This document shows, one piece after another, positions 31,281 through 38,762 of a DNA stretch of 64,000 nt; within the stretch, counting starts at the first letter, position 1, and every line of letters starts with the position of its first letter. The stretch spans positions 1,206,885 to 1,270,884 of the forward strand of contig NZ_CP010029.1 in NCBI RefSeq assembly GCF_001656035.1, read 5' to 3'. Below the pieces are notes generated by a model, which saw only the letters and a program-made list of their open reading frames with translations, was not told the origin of the DNA and made no database searches. Both the position numbers and the translations under genes were made by a program. This DNA is from Yersinia entomophaga. GTDB lineage: Bacteria > Pseudomonadota > Gammaproteobacteria > Enterobacterales > Enterobacteriaceae.

Positions 31281-32294
31281 TCATCGAATATCTATCTGAA
31301 CCCAATAACGAGAGAAATATTTGACCTGAACTGGCAAGACATCGGGTAACGCTTTAAGAATGCGGTCAGTATCCGCCAAAGGGAAAACCCCCGACAAACG
31401 CAGACTGGAGGCTTCCGGCTGACAACGCACTACGCCGGAACGATAGCGGCTTAGTTCGGCAAGAAAATCACTGAGTTTCTGATTGTCGACTAATAATTGC
31501 CCCTTTACCCAAGCGCTTTTTTCTCGTATTAACGGCTTCACCCCGCATCCAGATGCGGACAGCCAACCACCCTGCCCAGCCGGGATAGTCAGGCTCTGCC
31601 TAAGAGACCGCGGTGATAACCTTACCGCCCCCTGATAAACATCCACCTCACTCTGCGTTCCCTTTAAGTAAACGCTAAATCGTGTTCCTATCGCCACAAT
31701 ACGGCCCTGTGGCGTTTCCAGGCTCAGCGGACGGGGAAAATGCGCCTGCTGTTCCAACTGGCCACTTTCCACCATCACTTCCCCCCGAATTAGCACAATC
31801 TGGCGAGCCACATCGCTGTAACGCACATTAACCGCCGTTTGAGTATTGAGCTGTAGGTGCGTGCCATCTTCTAGCGTCAGACTTTTTTGTTCGCCAATAT
31901 CGGTGTGATAGTCAGCCTGCCAAGATAGCCAGCCCCTAGAGTGACCACCCAGAATCACCCCTCCGCCGGTGATACAGCTGGCGGCCAGTAACTTCAATAC
32001 GCCCCGCCGATTGGTTTTCCCCAATTTGGTTTTCCCCAATATAGATAAAGTGCTGTGGGCTGCCTGAACGTTGAGGCGACTAAAATCGGCGCAACAAGAC
32101 TCAATATGCCGCCACGCCCGCTCATTATCCGGATGCTGATTACGCCAATGTAACCACGCCTGCCGATCCTGTTCCGTCGCCGCATCGTCCATTAAATGCG
32201 TCAGCCAGAAAACCGCCTCCCGCGCGCTTTCGCTGGCAATAGGCACGCCTTGGGCATCCTGAATCGTCGGATTATTCATTGGGGGCATGGTCAT
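31281..32294 (-). CDS. FecR-type anti-sigma factor
   Basis: A 337-residue regulator of the FecR/HasS type. The N-terminal cytoplasmic part (FWLTHLMDDAATEQDRQAWL, then HPDNERAWRHIE) binds the sigma factor; one membrane segment at about 98-120 (GVLKLLAASCITGGGVILGG); the periplasmic FecR domain includes LTLEDGTHLQLNTQTAVNV and a TPQGRIVAIGTRFSV motif; a STN-like C-terminal part ends the chain. A perfect 15-bp tandem duplication (32011-32040) repeats LGKT-K just before the membrane segment. It follows the sigma gene by 48 bp and relays the occupancy of the receptor. Confidence 0.92.
   Translation of the reverse strand: MTMPPMNNPTIQDAQGVPIASESAREAVFWLTHLMDDAATEQDRQAWLHWRNQHPDNERAWRHIESCCADFSRLNVQAAHSTLSILGKTKLGKTNRRGVLKLLAASCITGGGVILGGHSRGWLSWQADYHTDIGEQKSLTLEDGTHLQLNTQTAVNVRYSDVARQIVLIRGEVMVESGQLEQQAHFPRPLSLETPQGRIVAIGTRFSVYLKGTQSEVDVYQGAVRLSPRSLRQSLTIPAGQGGWLSASGCGVKPLIREKSAWVKGQLLVDNQKLSDFLAELSRYRSGVVRCQPEASSLRLSGVFPLADTDRILKALPDVLPVQVKYFSRYWVQIDIR
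32011..32040. repeat. 15-bp tandem duplication inside the fecR-type gene
   Basis: TTGGTTTTCCCCAAT is repeated perfectly at 32011-32025 and 32026-32040. The duplication is in frame and yields LGKTKLGKT in the protein, next to the membrane segment. Confidence 0.95.
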
Positions 32295-32342
32295 TTCAGC
32301 AGCTATTCATATAGGGAGATGTTTACTTAAGACGGCAGTCAT

Positions 32343-32858
32343 CTAAGAAGATAGCGCGAAAAAACACTGAAGATTAGCGCGCTGTAGGTACTGTTTAACC
32401 GAACTGGCAGAAACCCGCAGACGTTCAGCAATATCGCTGTAGCGCATACCCTGTAAGTGAGCCAACAGGAAGGCTTCCCTCACCTGCGGCGGTAAACCAT
32501 CGAGCGCGGCATCCAGTTTTTCCAGAATTTCCAAGGTTAATAGACGAGTTTCAGGCGATGGCGTAACCACTTCGGGTAATGCACTGAGAGCCGAGAGATA
32601 AGCATCTTCAATCGTTTTGCGACGATAGTGATTAGCCACCAGACGCCGCGCCACGGTGGCTAAAAAGGGACGGGGCTGACGAATTGCCTGCGCATCGGGA
32701 TTAATCAGGATATTCAGGAAGGTATCTTGCGTGAGATCTGCCGCATGTTGCGGACATCCCACTTTGTTGCGCAACCAGTGATAAAGCCAACCGTGATGTT
32801 CGAAGTAAAGTCGCTGGGCAAAACCATGCGCACTGGCTGATGTCTCCCTCATCGTCAA
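32343..32858 (-). CDS. ECF sigma factor, FecI/HasI type
   Basis: A 171-residue extracytoplasmic-function sigma factor of the iron-uptake group. Region 2 contains YFEHHGWLYHWLRNKVGCPQ and DLTQDTFLNIL; region 4 contains LPPQVREAFLLAHLQGMRYS and the helix-turn-helix IAERLRVSASSVKQYLQRA. The start is either TTG 32858 (GGGG 6 nt upstream) or ATG 32852; the choice is open. A Fur-box-like sequence lies 33 bp upstream. It would direct transcription of the receptor gene when the anti-sigma releases it. Confidence 0.92.
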   Translation of the reverse strand: MTMRETSASAHGFAQRLYFEHHGWLYHWLRNKVGCPQHAADLTQDTFLNILINPDAQAIRQPRPFLATVARRLVANHYRRKTIEDAYLSALSALPEVVTPSPETRLLTLEILEKLDAALDGLPPQVREAFLLAHLQGMRYSDIAERLRVSASSVKQYLQRANLQCFFALSS

Positions 32859-32890
32859 TTTTAACCCCGAAAATTACAGCTCACTTGAAT

Positions 32891-32909
32891 GATAATGATT
32901 ATTATTTAT
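32891..32909. promoter_or_regulatory. Fur box upstream of the ECF sigma gene
   Basis: GATAATGATTATTATTTAT matches 14 of 19 positions of the Fur consensus GATAATGATAATCATTATC, including the whole first 9 bases. Position just upstream of a FecI-type sigma gene fits iron repression. Confidence 0.72.
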
Positions 32910-33016
32910 ATTTTCATTATTCTATGTCAAGTTATTACTCGCAGTGAGTCTTATTTTTATAGCAAACCGCTTATTTCTCCCTTTTGGTTTCCCGTCGTAG
33001 TCCCTGTCTATATGGC

Positions 33017-33044
33017 AAAAAAACGGCATCCGCCAAGGATGCCG
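33017..33044 (-). terminator. Terminator of the receptor gene
   Basis: An 8-bp stem CGGCATCC/GGATGCCG with a 5-nt loop, followed on the minus strand by seven T. It separates the receptor transcript from the sigma/anti-sigma genes. Confidence 0.85.
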
Positions 33045-33065
33045 CTGTTTGAGCTAGCGTTGGTC

Positions 33066-35654
33066 TTAGAATCGTTGAGAAACGCTCAGCTTTATATTAC
33101 GACCAACGCCAGAGACCGACTCGCCAAGGTACGGGTAATACTCAGTGTTAAACAGATTATCAACCGCCACCCGTGCTTCAAATCCATCCAGCGAAGCTGG
33201 CTGCCAGCTGGCAAACAAACCGTGCAATACGTAACCTTTGGTTTTCGGTAATGACCAGATATCCGCTTTAGGATCGCCATCTGACGGAGAACGGTCCTGC
33301 TTCCGCACGAAATCCCCTTTCCAGCCGAATGCCATGTCCCATTCAGGCATTTTAACCCCTAGCATGGCATGTGCCGCAGTCGGTGGAATTTCTGCAATCC
33401 AGGTGCGGTTGCCCCAAGGGTCGCGCGGCGAAGCATCTCTTTCCCCACGAATGGTGGAATAAGACAAGTTGCCGAAAATTCGCTCACTATCATAGAAGGT
33501 TTCAATTTCTAACCCTTCGATGGTATAGCCCGGTAAATTGCGGTAATTGGAAAGTGTCCCACTACAGGAAGACGAACTACCGCTGACAGATTGGGCGTCA
33601 CACAGCACGCCGCGGCGATAGAAGATTTCGTTTTTACCCCGGTTACGGAACAAGGTAGTTCGAATTTGCAGACTGTCCTGTTTCGTCATCAGATCGTTAA
33701 AATCGAGGATTGCGCCCATGCGAATCCCGGTGATGGTCTCCACATCCAGATTGCGACTGGTGCCCGGTATGCTGGACGCCCCAGACTGCACCTCGTACTG
33801 CTCATCCACCACCGGCGCGCGCCAGGTGCGGCTGATGTCAGAGAACAATGACAGATTCTGCGTTGCCTTCCACATCACCCCCAAATGCGGAGACCAGCCG
33901 GTGTAAGTCACACGACTGTAGTCGTGACCGGCCGCTGGATCGCGGTCATTAAAACGCGGAGCGAAGTTCGGCTGCCCGGTATTGGTCACGTGATCGTATC
34001 GCACACCCGGCGTGACGGTCAGGCTCCCCAACGTCAGCGCATCTTGCAGATAGAGGCTGCGGGTTTCCTGCTCTCCCGCTGGCATATAATAAGGCTGGAA
34101 ATAGCCATAGTTATAGCTCGGGTTATTTTTTTGAGCTGGATAGTACATCAAGGTGTCGCGTTCGTGTTTATGCCAGCGCGTCCCCACCGTCAACACATGT
34201 TCCAGCACACCAGTGCTAAAGCTGCTTTCATTGTTGATATCCAACATGTTGTCTTTATAACTGACCCAGCTTTCATTACCCAAACTGCCGAGGAAACTGG
34301 TAGATGCCGTTTTCGGCCGCTGATCGTATTGTTTGGTGCTGGAATTGGCATAAGTCACGGTCATATTCAGTAACGGGTTATCTTCCGGAGAAATATTCCA
34401 TTTTACCGAGTAGTTGCTGTCCACCTGATCCCGTAACACCAGCTTACGTCGCCAGGCTTCTTCATAGCCATATTTCTTGATATCTGCGGCTGATGGGGAC
34501 GGCATATCGTCACGTTTGGCGGCAAAAGGCTGCCAGCCATCGGATTCCGAACGCATCGCCGATAAGGTTAGAGTCTGAGAATCTGTCAGATAAATATTGG
34601 TCTTGAGTAAATAAGAGGCCTGATCGTTAGTGGAGTAGGCAAATCGCGTGCCGTCCGGGCGGCGGATATTATCTCCGTCACGTTTACTCATATAGATTAA
34701 GCCGTCGGCCAGCCCGTTTTCCGTGCGACCGTATAAAGCAGAACTATAGATATTCTGTCTATCATTAGTGTGGTAACTGTATTTCAGCAGGCCACCGAAG
34801 TTTTCACCCGGTTTAAGCATATCACCGGCGTCTTTGGTTTCGATTTTCACCGTCCCGCCAAAGCCCCCGTTACCATTCAGCAGATTGTGAGGGCCTTTAT
34901 CCACATCAATACGCTTAATCAGCTCCGGCTCAATAAATACCGAACCCTGTCGATATTTTTCGAATCCTTTTGGCGCACCATCGAGGGTGATTTTTACATC
35001 TTCCATGTCGCCCATGCCCCAGATATTCAGGCTTTGCCCGCCGGGACGTGGCGATCCAGCCATAGAAACACCGGGTAAACGGTCAATTAAACTGGCCAGA
35101 TTATCCGCCTGCGCTCGGGCGATATCTTCCTGACGCAAGGTGGAACGCCCTGCCTGTAAGCTGTTTGCCATTCCACCAATCACCGACAGCTCCGGCATGG
35201 TAATGCTGTCATCGGAAAGCCACGCCTGCGGAACTTCCATCAACCGGTAACCATTCGGCGTTTTGACCGCCTGTAGCCCGCTTCCCGCCAAGAGTTGTGC
35301 AAACGCCTCCGACAAACTTTGCGCGTTATTCACGCTAGCAGCGGTTTTGTTCTGAGTCTGCTCGGCGGTGAAAGTCAGAATAATGTTAGCCTTGCTAGCT
35401 AAGGTCTGTAAGGCCGCGGTCAACGATCCTCCCGGAATGCTGTACTGCGTCGTCCCCGCGCTAACATGCTGATCCGATATTTTTTCCTGAGCCATCAGTT
35501 GACCCGGCAGACTAATACCTAACGACAGTAGACCGGATAAAGCGTAGCTGACAGGGCGAGCGGCGCGATGAGATGATAGTTGCTGGTGAATAAAATGCGC
35601 TTTCTTAACTGCCATGGAAATATGCTGTGATTTCCCGCTATTTTTTATAGTCAT
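33066..35654 (-). CDS. TonB-dependent receptor with signalling domain, HasR-like
   Basis: An 862-residue outer-membrane receptor. A long signal sequence is followed by an STN signalling domain (about 60-140, QYSIPGGSLTAALQTLASKA), a plug (RLPGVSMAGSPRPGGQSLNI, GNGGFGGTVKIET) and a 22-strand barrel ending in Phe (SVSQRF). Architecture follows Serratia HasR, and a WRAP motif stands for the FRAP box of haem receptors, with SRNLDVET in place of NPNL. No histidine lies between these boxes nor in the plug loop YRQGSVF, where HasR has its two haem ligands, so the ligand may differ. The ATG at 35654 is preceded by AGGGA; the ATG at 35672 has none. Confidence 0.9.
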   Translation of the reverse strand: MTIKNSGKSQHISMAVKKAHFIHQQLSSHRAARPVSYALSGLLSLGISLPGQLMAQEKISDQHVSAGTTQYSIPGGSLTAALQTLASKANIILTFTAEQTQNKTAASVNNAQSLSEAFAQLLAGSGLQAVKTPNGYRLMEVPQAWLSDDSITMPELSVIGGMANSLQAGRSTLRQEDIARAQADNLASLIDRLPGVSMAGSPRPGGQSLNIWGMGDMEDVKITLDGAPKGFEKYRQGSVFIEPELIKRIDVDKGPHNLLNGNGGFGGTVKIETKDAGDMLKPGENFGGLLKYSYHTNDRQNIYSSALYGRTENGLADGLIYMSKRDGDNIRRPDGTRFAYSTNDQASYLLKTNIYLTDSQTLTLSAMRSESDGWQPFAAKRDDMPSPSAADIKKYGYEEAWRRKLVLRDQVDSNYSVKWNISPEDNPLLNMTVTYANSSTKQYDQRPKTASTSFLGSLGNESWVSYKDNMLDINNESSFSTGVLEHVLTVGTRWHKHERDTLMYYPAQKNNPSYNYGYFQPYYMPAGEQETRSLYLQDALTLGSLTVTPGVRYDHVTNTGQPNFAPRFNDRDPAAGHDYSRVTYTGWSPHLGVMWKATQNLSLFSDISRTWRAPVVDEQYEVQSGASSIPGTSRNLDVETITGIRMGAILDFNDLMTKQDSLQIRTTLFRNRGKNEIFYRRGVLCDAQSVSGSSSSCSGTLSNYRNLPGYTIEGLEIETFYDSERIFGNLSYSTIRGERDASPRDPWGNRTWIAEIPPTAAHAMLGVKMPEWDMAFGWKGDFVRKQDRSPSDGDPKADIWSLPKTKGYVLHGLFASWQPASLDGFEARVAVDNLFNTEYYPYLGESVSGVGRNIKLSVSQRF

Positions 35655-35808
35655 AACGTTCCCTGAGTGCATTGATATGAAAACTCATCAGAGAGGTCAC
35701 GCGAGAATAAAAATCGGGCAGAAAAAAAACATAATTGTATATATCGTCGTTTAGCCTGAGCAATCGCCCCCACGCAGGCGACTGGTTTTCAAGTATAAAC
35801 AGCCGCTG

Positions 35809-35822
35809 TACAAACGGTTACA
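35809..35822. promoter_or_regulatory. RstA-box-like sequence upstream of asr
   Basis: TACAAACGGTTACA matches 10 of the 12 fixed positions of the E. coli RstA box (TACATNTNGTTACA) and lies about 100 bp before asr, a known RstA target. A possible -10 (TACACT) is at 35865-35870. Confidence 0.6.
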
Positions 35823-35923
35823 CGCCGAAACCAATGACTCACGGATCTTCCCATCAGCATTCCCTACACTCTTTTTAACGGCCCAATCGAGCCGCCCCTA
35901 AACAGAATGCCGAGGAAACACCC

Positions 35924-36262
35924 ATGAAAAAATTATTAGCCTTAGTTGTTGCTGCTACTCTGGGCTTGTCTTCTGCGGCTTTCGCCGCTGACACCACTGC
36001 CGCTGCACCAGCAACCGCTGCCACTCATAACACCACGGTAAAAATGGCTCATGAAAAACACGCCAAAAAAGCCGTGAAGAAAACCGAGCAAAAAGCACAG
36101 GCTGCTAAAAAACACCATAAAGCCGTAACCAAAGCGCCAGCGCAGAAAGCGCAGGCCGCCAAAAAACACCACAAAACCGTAACCAAAGCGCCAGCGCAGA
36201 AAGCGCAGGCCGCCAAAAAACATCATAAAAGCACGGTAAAAGCGGCACCAGCGGCTAAATAA
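35924..36262 (+). CDS. asr: Acid shock protein Asr
   Basis: A secreted, highly basic 112-residue protein (E. coli Asr 102) with a Sec signal peptide ([21 protein letters not shown]). The mature part is built of Lys/His/Ala/Gln repeats ([15 protein letters not shown]). It is induced strongly by acid in E. coli and thought to protect periplasmic proteins by binding protons or acting as a disordered chaperone. GAGGAAA precedes the ATG. The RstA-like box upstream and the nearby ydgU and ydgD reproduce the E. coli arrangement. Confidence 0.95.
   Translation: MKKLLALVVAATLGLSSAAFAADTTAAAPATAATHNTTVKMAHEKHAKKAVKKTEQKAQAAKKHHKAVTKAPAQKAQAAKKHHKTVTKAPAQKAQAAKKHHKSTVKAAPAAK
36125..36232 (+). repeat. 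Tandem 54-bp repeats in asr
   Basis: Two copies of a 54-bp unit (36125-36178 and 36179-36232) encode [17 protein letters not shown] plus one residue; they are nearly identical at DNA level, with a third, diverged partial copy just upstream ([13 protein letters not shown]). Copy number probably varies between strains. Confidence 0.9.
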
Positions 36263-36298
36263 CTGACCGAATGTAACGAAGTCACACCTGACTCGCTC

Positions 36299-36326
36299 AA
36301 CACCCGGTTATACCGGGTGTTTTTTA
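36299..36326 (+). terminator. Terminator between asr and ydgU
   Basis: A perfect 9-bp stem AACACCCGG/CCGGGTGTT with a 5-nt loop followed by T residues. ydgU starts 16 bp later, so its expression from the asr promoter would need readthrough. Confidence 0.88.
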
Positions 36327-36341
36327 TCGGGGGTCGTCACC

Positions 36342-36422
36342 ATGCTGCGTCGCTACCTATTCGAAATCATCCTGACCGCTCTGATTCTGTGCGGTCTGAT
36401 TACCCTTAGTTTTTACTTATAA
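36342..36422 (+). CDS. ydgU: Small membrane protein, YdgU-like
   Basis: A 26-residue protein, LRRYLFEIILTALILCGLIT and then LSFYL after the Met, with one membrane-spanning helix and a basic N terminus. GGGGG lies 8-12 nt upstream of the ATG. Position directly behind asr and before ydgD, plus length and character, match the acid-inducible membrane protein YdgU of E. coli (27 residues). Assignment rests mainly on position; the sequence itself is too short for firm homology. Confidence 0.72.
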   Translation: MLRRYLFEIILTALILCGLITLSFYL

Positions 36423-36582
36423 TTCTAATTAAGCCATCACACGAAAATATCGAAAAATCAATTGCTGAACAGCCCGACAGGGTGAATTATGTCTATAGTT
36501 ACCGGTAGCAATATTCCTAATTTTGCCGGAATCAGCGGTTTTTTTGAGTGTTAATGGATGACCTTTGCAAGGCAGATTATTT

Positions 36583-37410
36583 ATGCGCTTATCATCACTA
36601 CTACTGTTGAGTCTGTTACCTTTTTCCGTCTCCATGGCCTACGCCGACTCCCCAGAAACGGCCAGCGCCAAAGATCAAAACACGTTATTCTTCGGAAAAG
36701 ACGATCGAACAGAGGTGACCAACGGCGCGGATTGGCCGTGGCAGGCAATTGGACAAATTGAAACGGCGAGCGGCAACTTATGTACCGCAACGCTTATTTC
36801 CCCTCACCTGGTTCTGACCGCAGGCCATTGCGTACTGGCTCCTCCAGGAAAAATGGATAAAGCTATTGCTTTACGTTTTATTTCCCACAATCAGAAATGG
36901 GCATATCAAACCGGGAAGCTGGAAACCTTAGTTGACCCTAAACTGGGCAAGCGCTTGAAACCGGACGGTGAAGGCTGGATCGTTCCACCTGCTGCGGCGG
37001 CCTATGATTTTGCTCTTATTCGGTTAACCAGTTCAAAATCCTTACCCATTAAACCCTTACCTCTTTGGCAAGGCACATCAGCAGAGCTAACGCAGGCACT
37101 CAAACAGGCTAAGCGACAGGTAACTCAGGCGGGTTATCCGCTGGATCATCTGGATAGTCTGTACAGTCATGAAAACTGTCTGATTACTGGCTGGGCACAG
37201 CAAGGCGTCCTATCCCATCAGTGTGATACTTTGCCCGGCGACAGTGGTTCCCCGCTTTTACTCAAAGGCCCGGAAGGCTGGTCGCTGATTGCAATCCAAA
37301 GCTCGGCCCCTGCGGCTAAAGACCGTTATCTGGCGGATAATCGCGCGCTGGCCGTTACGGCTATCAGAGAAAAGCTAAATCTGCTGAGCAAAAAGTCTAA
37401 AGATAAGTAA
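36583..37410 (+). CDS. ydgD: Trypsin-like serine protease YdgD
   Basis: A secreted S1-family protease homologue of 275 residues. A signal peptide ([20 protein letters not shown]) is followed by a chymotrypsin fold with all three catalytic residues: His in LTAGHC, Asp in YDFALI and Ser in GDSGSP, with cysteines that can pair (LCTA/GHC, ENC/HQC). The ATG at 36583 gives a clean signal peptide; the TTG at 36565 is less likely. It lies downstream of asr-ydgU, as in E. coli. Natural substrate unknown. Confidence 0.92.
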   Translation: MRLSSLLLLSLLPFSVSMAYADSPETASAKDQNTLFFGKDDRTEVTNGADWPWQAIGQIETASGNLCTATLISPHLVLTAGHCVLAPPGKMDKAIALRFISHNQKWAYQTGKLETLVDPKLGKRLKPDGEGWIVPPAAAAYDFALIRLTSSKSLPIKPLPLWQGTSAELTQALKQAKRQVTQAGYPLDHLDSLYSHENCLITGWAQQGVLSHQCDTLPGDSGSPLLLKGPEGWSLIAIQSSAPAAKDRYLADNRALAVTAIREKLNLLSKKSKDK

Positions 37411-37500
37411 ATATTCTTCGCTGAATTGACGAGTGAATAGCCGGCGTGCTCATCAGAGCACGCCTTCTTCCTTCCTTCTCCTGCTAGTCCTGGGCTTCAT

Positions 37501-38203
37501 TTAAATAGCAAAAATAAAGTCATCAACCTTGCTTTGGATTTTCTCTTTTACTCTCTGGCTAATGGCGGCGTAGCTTCTTTCATGCAGTGTTGCTGTCGTC
37601 ATATAAACATGAATATCGCCAACAATCCCCTGCGTAGAAAATTTCTGGCTAAGTAAATGGCCTTTCACTGTCTCGGCGGTGGTGAAAAACAGGCAAAGCG
37701 TGGAAATAACATTCAGATCCGACACAAAATTCACCTGTAGCTTCACTCGGGTGACAGTGCCGGAAAAAGGTTCACGTATAAAATCATCGGAATCTGTTTC
37801 AGCGAAAGTTCCAGCGTGATAAACCTCGATTGCCTCCTCAGTGAATGGCTTCTCAAGTAATAATTCCATTCCACTGGCGACGAAACGCCAGGCATCTGGC
37901 GGCACCATCTCTTTAAAAAAAATCGCTCATCATGTCTTTGAGCACTAGTTCTGCGCCGATCTTATCGGGTCGATATCTATCAGATTGTACGTCAGAGAAC
38001 TGCCAGAAGATCGATTCCAATATTTGCACATAGTTCACAAACCAACTTTTGGATGACAAGAATCGCGATGTTTTTTCATCTGCGTTTAATTGCGCTAAGA
38101 AGTAGGAGTAAAGCGAGTTTTGTCGGAATAAATTATTCGTTTCAGGATGAAAGACAAATAAACTGCCGTAATCCACATACACGTCCGATTGATAGAAACT
38201 CAT
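37501..38203 (-). pseudogene. Hypothetical gene split at a T8 tract
   Basis: The ATG at 38203 (GAGG 7 nt upstream) opens a frame SFYQSDVYVDYGSLFVFHPE and on to DMMSDFF, ending at 37913. At eight T on the minus strand (plus-strand A8, 37915-37922) the frame changes; with seven T it would continue SDFFKEMVPPDAWRFVASG to DDFIFAI, a 233-residue protein ending at 37501. The join is smooth and both halves look like one soluble protein. No family is recognised. This may be a true frameshift, a sequencing error or slippage-dependent expression. The segment is an insertion between ydgD and hrpA. Confidence 0.6.
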
Positions 38204-38762
38204 ACACACCTCGCTTGGCATGAATTGAATAGCATTACAGGGGTGTTCTGACGGTCACTCATCTATAAACATAGATGAAAAGCGTTATTAATATAAAAAA
38301 ATTTTTATATTAATATTCATTGTCCGAATCAACTTCCAACAAACGCTGACCTTCGAATAAATATCTTTACAGCCCTCACAAAGCGGGCGCAACCAATTAT
38401 AATTAAAGGAAAATTTAAATAAAAACCATGAGCAAAATCAATTATCGCAAAGAATGCACCAGCCTATAATAAGAATAACATTCAAATAATTATTGATATT
38501 AAAATTAATGAACTTATAATTCATTCACTATCTTACTCCACAGTAACTATTAAATTAAAACTTAGAGCAACAATTAATATTTATAGTTAAATATTATTTA
38601 TTAATAATAGTTTTCATAAAGAATCTCATTAATATACGTTTAATTATATTGATAAAAGCAAAGTAATAGATTCTGTATCTTTCCTCACCGTTGTTTCTGA
38701 GTCTAACGAGATACCACCGCGCGATCGCCGCGTACAACGGCGGACTGCACGGTGATAGCCGA
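38204..38762. other. AT-rich intergenic region
   Basis: About 560 bp of very AT-rich sequence between the split hypothetical gene and hrpA. No coding-like frame, RNA gene or clear terminator is seen; the ORF-like stretches near hrpA overlap its 3' end and are spurious. Confidence 0.5.

Noticed and set aside
30301..35654. Complete has (hemophore) operon
   Set aside because: No hasA, hasD or hasE gene lies between or near the receptor and TonB-like gene, so the full system is not present here.
35942..36226. 94-residue antisense ORF over asr
   Set aside because: It is a shadow of the repetitive Asr coding sequence with no ribosome site.
36125..36232. CRISPR-like repeat array
   Set aside because: The repeats are in frame and encode the Lys/His-rich units of Asr; there are no unique spacers.
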